Assembly: GCF_000003605.2 (NCBI RefSeq)
Contig: NW_003112967.1
Coordinates: 103,159-114,714, forward strand
From: Saccoglossus kowalevskii
Lineage: Eukaryota > Hemichordata > Enteropneusta > Harrimaniidae
Reading direction: 5' to 3'
Length of the DNA: 11,556 nucleotides
The notes below the pieces were generated by a model. It saw only the letters and a list, made by a program, of their open reading frames with translations, was not told the origin of the DNA and did not search any database. This document shows positions 1 to 8,057 of the stretch, in pieces. The position numbers were made by a program, and so were the translations under genes. The stretch's first letter is position 1. Every line of letters starts with the position of its first letter.

Positions 1-169
1 GTGATATATGTAAACTATATTGTTCAATATACATGCTTATAGACATGGCGTCATTCAATAATTTAAACATCCATGTAATGTTAGTAAGTTACACACAATA
101 ATTATAATACTCTTTTTAAAAAAGAAAGTGACCAATTCCCGAAACCATGTGTCTCTCATCTAGCATTCG

Positions 170-171
<2 letters not shown>

Positions 172-203
<32 letters not shown>
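172..203. repeat. (AT)16 microsatellite
   Basis: This is an uninterrupted 32-bp AT dinucleotide run, followed by an imperfect tail (GTATATATTTGTATA). It is self-complementary and expected to be length-variable. Confidence 0.97.
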
Positions 204-211
<8 letters not shown>

Positions 212-751
212 TTGTATAGTACTGATCTGATGTCATTTTTTGAGTATATCCATGTCTAGCAAGTACCCTATTTGTTGTTTTTCTATACAAATACAAATTG
301 TTATTTCACCGACCAACTAAGTTTTATCCTTTAGCTTTATTATCACCAGTTTATCACATTTTCTGCTGGTTGAAAAACAAATTTACGTAGTAATTCATCG
401 GTTTCTATGAGTTACAAATTTATAAAATTCTAGTACATACAGCATCATCGAACTTTCGAACAGTTTTCAGTTGTCACTGTGAGTATAAGAAAGATGTATT
501 GGTCACTATTTTATGACCTACGGCAATTGGTGGAAGAGGCCAATAAAACAAATTAAATTTTGCGCTCAAAACACAGGGGCATGTACACATGTCCTCGTCA
601 ATTTAAGCATTCAGTTAACAAACCAAACAAATGAGGAGATATCTCCCATGAACAATTGAAATCAATTAATTAACACCTTACACAGTCTAAGCCTCGTTTG
701 TATATTTTTCCTTTTATAATAGTGGCATTCACTATAACAACTAATTTGTTT

Positions 752-795
752 ATCGGAATGTTATGTTCAGCTCCCACCTCCATAAACATTCCGAT
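752..795. other. Hairpin-forming inverted repeat
   Basis: ATCGGAATGTT (752-762) is perfectly complementary to AACATTCCGAT (785-795). The stem continues with ATG (763-765) pairing with CAT (781-783) past a single bulged A at 784. That gives 14 base pairs around a 15-base loop. No target duplication or adjacent gene suggests what it does. It could be a chance structure, a decayed foldback element or the stem of a small RNA. Confidence 0.55.
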
Positions 796-2633
796 TGTAA
801 GTAATTCTCATTAGCCAATAGAATTGCACTTCTAACATTGTATATAGCGATTTGCTAAAAATGATTTCTCAGCCATTCTGCTTTACAAAGTAGAAGAAAA
901 AATGCATGGCCAGAAACTATTTACGTAATAACAAAAATGTGTGACAGCGTGATGTTACCGTTGTATTAATGTGGTTGCAAAATAAACTATATTAAATTTA
1001 TGGGGCTACAGTAAGTCAATTTAGTTTGTCGGAAAGTTCAGTTAACAGATCAATTACATATGTTGTGCCCAGAGGTGCACTTGTGTACAGTCAATTTTGT
1101 GAAACTAACGTGTTGTTGCACGTCGTGTTTTTTATACATAGACTTTTTATATTACATTTTGGAAAATTGGTCATTTAAGGCTCTAATATACTAGGGGTTA
1201 ATTGTATGAATTTCGGTAACACCAAACTAGAACATGATTTCAAGGTTGTTATATATTTCAAAATATCTAATGCTTTGTTTAATAAGTGTAACAGAAGCAT
1301 ATTTCAATATTTTATCGAAAGTATTTATCATGCCGTTTTATACGACTAAATATCTAGTGCTCTTATCGATATACGTAAATGCTACCTGAGTTTTAAAATC
1401 ACGTCAAATTAGTGCCAGTGAGCCCTCAACGCTATGCAAAGCATGTTATTTTGTTTATTAAAGATACCGACAAAGGAGCGATATAGTAACCACTTCTAAA
1501 ACGCCGACCCAGCATTATATAAATTTCATGCTTTCCATCGAAAATAACGTTGCAATAAAAAGCAGAGGGCATGTCAAAATTTGTGACACTGAACGTAATT
1601 TTAAGGTAACGCAATCCTTATTCAATCGACCATTTTACTGAAATATTAAACATGTTAAACCGGATACTGTCTTCATAATACCGTATAAAATCTGTGTTAA
1701 TATCATCTAATCTTGTTGTAATCCTAACTACGACAATTGTGTGTGCCATGAGACATAGAGGCACCCGTTGCCAGACAGTCGAGCAGATTATATAGAGTTT
1801 ATCTGCAAGGGGACATAGATAATGAGTCACGGAGACACTCGAATACATTCATAGAGAACATCTGTATAGGTAGATTTAAGGAAGATCAAAGCGTAGTAGT
1901 TTACCGATCGGGATTAACAGTCTTACCTCAATATCAACATACCCCATCCAATCACATAATATATTATTCCTAATCATTGAAAGGTTGCCGACGTATGTTC
2001 CTGGTATTAGACACCATTATTTTGCACCAGCACTAAATATTACCGTCATGATAATGTCATATATACTTGTTAGTTGTCCGTATTGTCTGAACCACGTGTT
2101 ATTTTCCCACTTCTCACATATAATGAAATGTATTATACGTATATTATAATTGTTATTTTCATTTATATATTGAGTAGAAACCTATTGTCCATTATTCACT
2201 GTATTGTTGTCTCGGTCCACGCGTTGGGAATCATGGCACATGACTCGCCATGTATGGAGTAAACTATCGCATCACTTTGAAACGTTTTGTTTATTTATTT
2301 ATCTATCTAATATTATTTTTATATTTTACTTACGTTTTCGGCGATAAAATGCTTTAAATATAACAGATTTACACATTATTTACTATTTTCATTCTTGACT
2401 GTATCATTCAGATATAGTCTATTGTGCAACGCAATTATAGTTTTCCTTGATTAAACTATTTCCAAAATGCTACCTCATTGAATCACTTCGTGACGTATAT
2501 TTCTCATAAAACTATTGTCTTATATCAACCAATATAACTTGATGGCCAACCAACCTAATCAAATATGTATTTTGCATTGTACGAGTGCAAAACAAGTTAT
2601 TAGGAAATTAGGATATTAGTACCAGCTGTTTTA

Positions 2634-2649
2634 TACGCATGCGCATTGG
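2634..2649 (+). promoter_or_regulatory. NRF1-like site followed by inverted CCAAT box (weak)
   Basis: TACGCATGCGCA at 2634-2645 matches the animal NRF1 consensus YGCGCAYGCGCR at 11 of 12 positions. It runs directly into ATTGG (2645-2649), an inverted CCAAT box. The next ~300 bp contain more CpGs than their surroundings. This pairing is typical of animal housekeeping promoters, but there is no TATA box, convincing first exon or downstream coding frame. It may be chance. Confidence 0.2.
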
Positions 2650-2666
2650 CAGATCCTGTTAAATCT

Positions 2667-2933
2667 TGTCATCTGTTTTGGGGCGTGTCTGGTCGATGTG
2701 AAATTGCTTCAGTCATTGGGTAGCGGAATTAACTGGTGTCTGTGTGAAAACCGCTGTGGCGGTAAAATGAATTTGCGCGGTTTTACCAACATAGTAAACA
2801 CTGAGTAAACCAAACTTTGAACTCGCGATACTAGTGCCGACGACTATGGTTGAACAACCATGAGAAATAAATGGCGGGACTTTGGTGTTGCACATTTAGC
2901 ACAGAAATAAAAGACACGCCCACAGTTGGACAA
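2667..2933. repeat. Possible short element with imperfect terminal inverted repeats
   Basis: GGGCGTGTCT at 2681-2690 is the exact reverse complement of AGACACGCCC at 2912-2921. Further out, TTGTC-A-CTGT (2667-2677) resembles the complement of ACAG-T-GACAA (2923-2933) with a short gap. The ends would be about 22-24 bp and the element about 267 bp. Inside are alternative hairpins: AAAACCGC (2747-2754) with GCGGTTTT (2777-2784), GGTAAAA (2761-2767) with TTTTACC (2781-2787), and ATGGTTG/CAACCAT around two bases (2846-2861). I see no clear target-site duplication, so this is only a candidate MITE or foldback element. Confidence 0.25.
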
Positions 2934-3648
2934 CCAAACATTTTATTATTGGTCACGATGTACCACGGATCCACCATCTGCGTCATATAACATATGTGTG
3001 TGTAACTATATCATTGCAATAAATAACTTCTCCCGTGCTTTTTAAATTCCTTCGCGGGTATTCGACATCACGATGTTTTTATTTTAATGTTACATACGAG
3101 TAATTATTGTTATGACAGTCATCAGTCATGATTGTTTACCTAGTTACAATACTTTTTTCATCGAACATTGTGAACAGCATCGTACAATAAAATCACACTG
3201 TAAAAGTCAAGGAATCCGTATGACATATTTTGATGGTATCCGAGCATCTTAATATTCTAACCAGAGCAGGGCATTAGTGACGACCGAGTGCAATGTCTAA
3301 GTTTATGCTCTTATCCATACGCTAACAATCAATAAACAACGTAATCATGAAAACAGTGCACGCTGCCCTATAAAACACACATACACTATCGTCTAGAATT
3401 CGAGTGATAACCCAACACTGTAAGGTCATGTAATGGACCGCGATCATTTTAAAAGTGTAATCGGTCTTTATGAGGCAGATATCGGTGTCTGTATACACTG
3501 AGTTCGTCTCGTTCGCACTTTATAGGCATGCTATAATCCCAGAGTCAGTCGTTGCGTGTAAGATAATGCAATTGTTGTGAATCAACCAGTGTAACCCGAA
3601 TAACGAGTTTTATTCAGCTATATTGATAAATATACGGTCGTTATGGAG

Positions 3649-3654
3649 TATTCT
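3649..3654. repeat. Left target-site duplication (TATTCT) of the DNA transposon
   Basis: TATTCT lies immediately outside the left terminal inverted repeat. The same six bases in the same orientation lie immediately outside the right one at 4331-4336. Confidence 0.8.
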
Positions 3655-3669
3655 CAGGTGCAGTCAACG
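3655..3669. repeat. Left terminal inverted repeat (15 bp)
   Basis: CAGGTGCAGTCAACG is an exact reverse complement of 4316-4330. Just inside, weak similarity may continue (an ACAAATGT-like word against the complement of ACATTTTTT), but only the 15 terminal bases are perfect. Confidence 0.85.
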
Positions 3670-3937
3670 GAGCTGTTCGTGAACAAATGTGTTCGCAAGG
3701 GATTTTTAGCTGGCAGGCAAAATAAAACATCTTCAGTGGGAGGGAATTAAAAATAGGGTTTCTCAGAGGGGAATTCCAGTAGGAGAAGATTTTTATTCAG
3801 AGGGCAGGCAAGTTCCATTTTTAGATTGAGCGGGTAAGGACAAAATCACTGATTGTACATTGTATTTTTCAGTAGTGCAAAATTTGAACTTGGGTACAAC
3901 TTTCTTAATAAAGAGTGTTGCCGGTGAAATGGGTCAT

Positions 3938-4179
3938 GGAGAACAAAAACTGAGTGGGGAAAGGGCAGTGGGAGCAAAACTGAGTGGAGAGAAGGCAGCG
4001 GGGAACAAAAACTGAGTGGGAGATGGCAGTGGGAGCAAAACCGAGTGGGGAGAAGGCAGCGGGGAATAAAAACTGAGTGGGGAAAGGACAGTGGGAGCAA
4101 AACCGAGTGGGGAGAAGGCAGCGGGGAACAAAAACTGAGTGGGGGAAATGGCAGTGGTAGCAAAAACAGTGGGAAGGCA
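3938..4179. repeat. G-rich minisatellite of alternating A/B units (~61-bp dimer)
   Basis: Eight units run head to tail at 3938, 3970, 4000, 4031, 4061, 4093, 4123 and 4156, with lengths 32, 30, 31, 30, 32, 30, 33 and 24. Odd units are type A (GGGGAACAAAAACTGAGTGG, then a variable GGAAAGGCAGT end). Even units are type B (GGGAGCAAAACCGAGTGGGG, then AGAAGGCAGC). The AC-versus-GC difference near the start and the CAGT-versus-CAGC end alternate strictly, so the true period is the dimer. The last unit is truncated and degraded. Long minus-strand open frames here read Phe/Pro/Leu/Ser-rich repeats in more than one frame and are not coding. Confidence 0.95.
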
Positions 4180-4315
4180 ATTTAATTTGGTTGAGAGGAA
4201 GGGGAGTTGCGAACAGATTGACCTCTCCCCTCCAAATTAAATAAGCCTTAATAATGTTCATAAATTAAGTTACTGTTGATCAAACATAAATACCAAACAT
4301 TTTTTAAAATTTACT

Positions 4316-4330
4316 CGTTGACTGCACCTG
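4316..4330. repeat. Right terminal inverted repeat (15 bp)
   Basis: CGTTGACTGCACCTG pairs base for base with the left end at 3655-3669. Confidence 0.85.
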
Positions 4331-4336
4331 TATTCT
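4331..4336. repeat. Right target-site duplication (TATTCT)
   Basis: It matches the six bases outside the left end (3649-3654). The next bases differ, so the duplication is 6 bp. Confidence 0.8.
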
Positions 4337-5602
4337 GTGTTCTACTTTCCTTATTCAAACAAACATCGCGTCCTATACGCCGTTTGGGAGTCACGTTGAA
4401 CACAACGCGTTGCTATGACTACTGGCGCTCACTTTGAACAGCATACATGTGAAGAAAAATTTAGCATGATAAATGTTACAGTCTATGTACTGTAGAAGGG
4501 TTAGTTGTTCACTGAGTTTTAATTTTGCTTATTTCGCTAACTGGAAAATGCGATAAAAATTTGTAAAATTTATGTATAATTTATGTATAATTTAGCACAG
4601 TACACATTATCTAAATGATAACATTGTGAATTTAAAACCCAATGAATATGCCTGAAATATTGAATCAGCGAAATTTAAGCCCAGTGAAAATTAATCATTT
4701 CATAGTATTATATTTGTATCACAACTTCTCTTTTCAGGACAGTTACAAATATGTCCATGCCTACTTGAGGAATTCCATCCTGGGCAACACGCATAATTAC
4801 TTCGCAAACCAGGCGTATTAAGTTAAGTTCTTGCGTGTGCGTGGGTAAAACGCTATCTAATGAAAGCAGATGTCTGGATAGACTTATTTTCAACCGCTGA
4901 GAAATATGACCAAGTCCAATGTTACCCACTCAAATAAGAGTATTAATTATTATTATACATCTGTCACCAAAACGCCATAAAATTACAGCGTGCCGTTATT
5001 TTGCGGTATTTTACAGGGTATTTTCATCCTACCATATAATGAAATGCGAATTCCAAACATGGAATGATTACGCGCGTAAGCGCCCTCCAATAATAAAAAC
5101 AAAACGTCGGTCGATACTTTCGCTGTACTGTCCTTCGTGCATACTTTGAGGTATCCTCGTAATAACCTTATAATACATGCTACATATGTACAAACATACA
5201 CCATCTACATAATAGGAAGTGCACACGCGCGTATAACATACTGAACGTAAAACTAGAATCAGCTATCGACGTCTTCCCCATTAATCTAGTTTCATCATTA
5301 TTGCTAATGTACGACTTTATATTGCAATTCATCACTATAGTAACAATATTTGCAGTTACCATTACTAGAATGACGAGTTAACGTTGTGATCAATCTTGAG
5401 ATTTCATTTATCATGATTATTTAATGGCATAGCATAATGCATTGTCCTTTTCATTATGGGTTCATTGACATTTTTTTTGATTGATTGAACTCCAGATCAC
5501 ATATATAGAATATAACTACTGACATATAATGGATAATTAATTTTATCCATTCATTTATTCACTTATTCACTCTGCTTGGCTCTGTTATTGGAGGTTCAAA
5601 TA
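4337..5602. other. Gene-free AT-rich stretch
   Basis: I recognise no gene. Small open frames of 60-76 codons on both strands overlap one another (4708-5362) and have no recognisable motif. Minor structures are an 11-bp tandem ATTTATGTATA (4568-4593) and the short palindrome CAACGCGTTG (4403-4412). Confidence 0.55.
4568..4593. repeat. Short tandem repeat, 11-bp unit x 2.3
   Basis: ATTTATGTATA occurs at 4568-4578 and again at 4579-4589, followed by a partial third copy (ATTT). Confidence 0.85.
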
Positions 5603-5642
5603 CATATATTCGAGAAAAAATACTTATTTTTTCAAATATATG
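5603..5642. other. 40-bp imperfect hairpin
   Basis: The inner stem is GAAAAAATA (5614-5622) against TATTTTTTC (5625-5633), with only CT between the arms. The outer stem is CATATATT (5603-5610) against AATATATG (5635-5642), separated from the inner one by CGA on one side and A on the other. Seventeen base pairs form in 40 bases. Direct near-repeats of TTCAAATA (5595 and 5631) overlap the arms. Its role is unknown. It could be a decayed transposon tip or a chance fold in AT-rich DNA. Confidence 0.6.
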
Positions 5643-5700
5643 AGAGAACCCCAGTAGAACGCATAACCAGAAAGTGATCAAAGCCTTTTTAGGGCGGATG

Positions 5701-5980
5701 TACCCTTTTTTTATCCCAATTCCCCATAATATTCATCATATTCCATCCCATTCCTCCCCACCTTTATTCTATCTCATTCTATCCCATAACCATCCTACCC
5801 AAAACCACACACCCCACCCGTCCCATCTCATTCCACCTATCTCATCCCATGCCCTTTTCACCTATCCCATAATAACCCTCTCCCATCCCAGTCCACCGAA
5901 TCCGTCACATGCCAATCCATGCACTCCATTCCATCCTATCCCATCCTACCTCTTCTATCCTTTCAATCACATCTCATTTG
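5701..5980. repeat. Degenerate C-rich CCCAT/CATTC simple-sequence tract
   Basis: Words such as CCCAT, ATCCC, CATTC, CCATCCTA and CCACC recur at about 5-bp spacing through the whole tract without a clean period. G is almost absent on the + strand. It looks like an old (CCCAT)n-type pentamer satellite that has diverged. The 104-codon + strand open frame at 5674-5988 is rich in Pro, His, Ser and Ile. It stays open because TAA, TAG and TGA are rare in such a tract, and I do not regard it as a gene. Confidence 0.85.
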
Positions 5981-6335
5981 AACTTTAGCGAGCTTGGAAT
6001 AATAAAGCATTGTGACACTACAAAAATCTTCTAACAATGCCGGTGGCTTGCTATGTTCTCAAAGGCCATACATTTACGACAGTGTCAAACGTGCGTTTTA
6101 TATTTATCTGTCACGGTTTAAATGTCCACCTCATTATCACGTGACAACAATCGCTACAATTTATGTTGATAACCGATAATTAAATGAGAATGTCTATTAA
6201 TAGACTGTGATAACTTGGTTTATGAATTATTATTATTATGCAAATGAATCTCAGTTTAGATTGTCAGGCAACTGTAAATATAAAGTGATATCACAAGATT
6301 GGGGAGAAGACGGAGATATATTCTGTATTCATATG
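5981..6335. other. Unassigned spacer
   Basis: No gene is visible. It contains a perfect 14-bp palindrome GTCTATTAATAGAC (6192-6205), a short TTA run (about 6227-6239) and one exact octamer ATGCAAAT (6238-6245). The octamer sits about 90 bp upstream of the first copy of the duplicated repeat but is not matched upstream of the second copy. Confidence 0.5.
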
Positions 6336-7100
6336 CTAATACGCGACGTATACTCAAGTCGGTGGCAGCGCGGTTGACGCCGTAGTTGCTTTCAATGTTT
6401 AAATAAAATCCTGTAACTTAGCGACATCTTTCCCAAGTTATAAAATTCTAAGAGTGTGTTCGACAATGTACCACGTGTCACTGTGATTGTTATCTACCAA
6501 CGCATCAACTGAACGCTCAATATATTTTATTGATTATCTGGTTTCATTATTCAGCAATGAACCGCCTGGAATGGTTTCAATGCGCAATGATAAGATTTCT
6601 TAGCTTATTAAGTCATCAAATTTCTACTTTGATGTAAAGTGAATTTTGACACTTACTTATTGATTGGCGGATCCAATAATAGTGAGTGATATTGCATTGA
6701 CGCCATGCAGGTTAACTTAATGTATATATATAATCAAGTTAGATTACTGAGAGAGATAACAAGTTCGTCTGTCTGAGCACTAAGTTATTACTGACAGATA
6801 ACGCTGTCGTCTAAACACAGTGATTTGCACTTGTACATGCCATGTTGTATGTTGTATATTAAGTAGATTTCCTGATATTCGAACTGTAAACAAGTATAGG
6901 AAAATCTACAGTGATGCTGACGGATACATACAATATCAAACTACTATAATACAATACACAGTGTGAGTTGTCTTCATATATTTGGATTATGTTTGATTTT
7001 ATATCAGTCTGTGTGTAAGTGAAATGTGTACCACCTCTCATATCTTAAGATATTATAGAATTGTCTCAGTCTGCGATATTGTTATAATAATATTAAAGAT
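6336..7100 (+). repeat. Duplicated ~770-bp repeat, copy 1
   Basis: This segment aligns end to end with 10511-11283 in the same orientation. Landmarks in order are CTAATACG-GA-GTAT, CCTGTAACTT, CTGTGATTG, CCTGGAATG, TTCTACTTTGATGTAAAGTG, GATCCAATAATAGTGA, GACGCCATGCAGGTTAA, a TATA run, CAGATAACGCTGTCGTC, CTCTCATATCTTA and GTTATAATAA-TTAAAGAT at the end. Similarity outside the core is moderate with many indels, and the core at 6622-6840 is far better preserved. I see no TG...CA ends, terminal inverted repeats or target duplication, and flanking sequences do not align clearly. It may be a dispersed repeat family or an old duplication that includes a promoter. Confidence 0.85.
6622..6840 (+). promoter_or_regulatory. 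Conserved promoter-like core of copy 1 (CCAAT, TATA, downstream block)
   Basis: Over about 219 bp this matches 10783-10996 at roughly nine bases in ten by eye, while flanks of the same repeat drift much more. It carries inverted CCAAT (ATTGG, 6663-6667), CCAAT (6673-6677) and a TATATATATAA run (6723-6733) about 45 bp downstream of the CCAAT. A conserved block follows with two copies of a GTT(AGA)TTACTG...GATAAC...TCGTC motif (from about 6736 and 6782) and a small stem GACAG/CTGTC (6793-6797, 6804-6808). The order and spacing fit an RNA polymerase II promoter with its transcribed leader, pointing rightward. There is no coding exon downstream: the first ATG after the block opens only nine codons. 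Promoter function is inference. Confidence 0.35.
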
Positions 7101-7192
7101 GCATTATAAGACACACAGTTGATATGTCAGGAGTTCAAACTACACGCATTAGTTTGCCCATTTTTATCATTTATACTAATTGTGAAAACGTT

Positions 7193-7204
7193 CAAAACTA
7201 AGAC
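7193..7204. repeat. Target-site duplication beside the LINE 3' end
   Basis: CAAAACTAAGAC is found here and, identically and in the same orientation, at 8058-8069. The two copies bracket the LINE fragment exactly. Confidence 0.8.
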
Positions 7205-7209
7205 TCTCT

Positions 7210-7673
7210 TTAGTCCATAGCTTCAGGAGGCCTCCTCCAGCCCTTTCTGTCATCAGCAAGATGGTAAAGCTGCTCTCCATTCTCTGTCCATTCTTTGATG
7301 TCATCTTCCCATTCTCTTCTTGGTCGTCCTCTGTTTCTGTATCCTTCAACATTCCCTTGCGTAATACGTTTTGTTAGACTGTTTTTCCTCGATTGGTGTC
7401 CAACGAATTGCAATTTTCTTTTCTTAATTGTTTCAATTAGATGCTCTATTTTTTGTCCTTCTTTTAGCTGGTCTTTTAGTTTCATCGGTACCTCTTCGTT
7501 CCGATTTTTTGTTGCCATGTGATACCAAGGAGTCTTCTATAATAGTTCATTTTGAATGCATTCAGTTTCTTAGTTATTTTCGTTGTCATAGTCCAGCTTT
7601 CGCAACCGTAGAGCATCACAGACGTTACTACTGCTCTCATTAGGTTAATCTTGTTTGCCATGGAAATATTCTT
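7210..7673 (-). pseudogene. LINE ORF, C-terminal part: thumb and C-terminal domain, frameshifted
   Basis: Read on the minus strand, it starts at ISMANKINLMRAVV (just below 7673). It continues through LYGCESWTM (about 7584-7617) and YRRLLGITW, then changes frame at a run of six A (T on the + strand, 7505-7510). It goes on as RNEEV, KKRKLQFVGHQSR (about 7388-7425), GRPRREWEDDIKEW (about 7290-7332) and DRKGWRR, ending at TAA (7210-7212). The LYGCESWT, YRR-L-I, RKL---GH-(S)R and GRPR--W-DDI-EW series is characteristic of the region after the polymerase domain in many animal APE-type LINEs. The single-base frameshift and the missing upstream half make it inactive. The minus-strand frame that continues above 7673 is antisense of the inverted part and not real protein. 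Confidence 0.88.
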
Positions 7674-8057
7674 GGATGCACTTGAAGGGTTCCACGGAGG
7701 TGCAACAATTGAAGGATTGGTTATCAACAACTTGCGCTTTGCAGATGATATTGACCTAATAGCAGATGATGCCAAAGATCTTGAAGATCTAACAGAAAGG
7801 TTAGACAAGACTTCAAGAAGTTACGGTATGGAAATCAGTGCTGAAAAGAGTAAAACAATGGTCACAATGGTTACAAATAATAAGAATACCCAAACAATAT
7901 CAGCAAAGGTAAATGGTGAACAACTCGAACAAGTACACAGCTTCAAATATCTTGGATCAACAATTCCAGAAGATGTTTCCAGCGAACAGAATTGGAATGG
8001 CAACCAGTGCCTTGGCACGACTTTAAACAATATGGGTTGCAAAGAGTATTTCTATGG
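7674..8057 (+). pseudogene. LINE reverse-transcriptase palm fragment, inverted and broken
   Basis: The + strand frame gives LDALEGFHGG, then NNLRFADDIDLIA with the catalytic-motif FADD at 7738-7749 (the Y/F-x-D-D box of reverse transcriptases). YGMEISAEKSK (about 7820-7852) and FKYLGSTI (about 7942-7965) follow. After S-S-E (7984-7986) the frame shifts, and the proper continuation RIGMATSALARL-TIW-AKSISMA reads in another frame with a TAA at 8024-8026. It has no endonuclease domain, no N-terminal polymerase motifs and no usable start codon. It covers element sequence just upstream of the minus-strand part, so both come from one RNA. It cannot make active enzyme. Confidence 0.88.

Larger units (their letters stand above)
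1..3648. other. Long non-coding stretch without a recognisable gene
   Basis: This AT-rich sequence shows no open frame longer than about 76 codons, no recognisable protein domain and no tRNA-like or rRNA-like structure. The only local structures I can support are an (AT)16 run, a hairpin at 752-795, a 7-bp hairpin at 2570-2592, a short TTTA/ATCT-rich patch near 2290-2311, and a more CpG-containing patch at about 2630-2940. Short open frames on both strands (for example 1432-1848 minus, 2074-2262 plus) have biased, unremarkable translations and are best read as chance. Single small exons could be hidden here and cannot be excluded from sequence alone. Confidence 0.6.
3655..4330. mobile_element. 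Non-autonomous DNA transposon (MITE-like) carrying a minisatellite
   Basis: The ends are perfect 15-bp terminal inverted repeats: CAGGTGCAGTCAACG at 3655-3669 and CGTTGACTGCACCTG at 4316-4330. Directly outside both is the 6-bp duplication TATTCT. Together these define a complete 676-bp insertion. It encodes no transposase, so it would have depended on an enzyme supplied elsewhere. The interior is strongly G/purine-rich on the + strand. It has a leader (about 3700-3840) with GGCAGGCAA-type words and a tandem array (3938-4179). The CAGG start recalls hAT elements, but hAT usually duplicates 8 bp, so I leave the superfamily open. The minus-strand open frames across it are products of the repeat, not genes. 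Confidence 0.8.
7205..8057 (-). mobile_element. 5'-truncated, 5'-inverted LINE insertion (twin-primed)
   Basis: This is a non-LTR retrotransposon fragment in two opposed parts. The 3' half of the reverse-transcriptase ORF reads on the minus strand (7673 to 7210). The piece that should precede it reads on the plus strand (about 7674-8057). A 12-bp perfect duplication (7193-7204 and 8058-8069) flanks the whole, so the inversion arose during insertion. The 20 bp at 7654-7673 (minus) and 8042-8061 (plus) are the same element sequence with two differences, so the breakpoints overlap slightly. The right duplication also shares CAAA with the element, fitting microhomology priming inside the RNA. The 3' end falls five bases after the stop codon with no A-rich tail. 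The clade is not certain. Confidence 0.85.

Noticed and set aside
3846-4261. Three overlapping minus-strand open frames of 65-118 codons
   Set aside because: They cover the G-rich minisatellite and its edges, read the same repeat in different frames, and contain only Phe/Pro/Ser/Leu-rich repeated peptide.
5674-5988. Plus-strand 104-codon Pro/His/Ser-rich open frame
   Set aside because: It lies within the C-rich degenerate simple repeat, where stop codons are rare by composition.
6192-6205. 14-bp palindrome GTCTATTAATAGAC
   Set aside because: A palindrome of this length is near chance expectation for the window, so it is mentioned only as content of the spacer.
7295-8042. Antisense open frames over the LINE (7295-7522 plus, 7428-7643 plus, 7821-8042 minus) and the N-terminal half of 7482-7808 minus
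   Set aside because: They are shadows of the real LINE reading frames on the opposite strand of each part.
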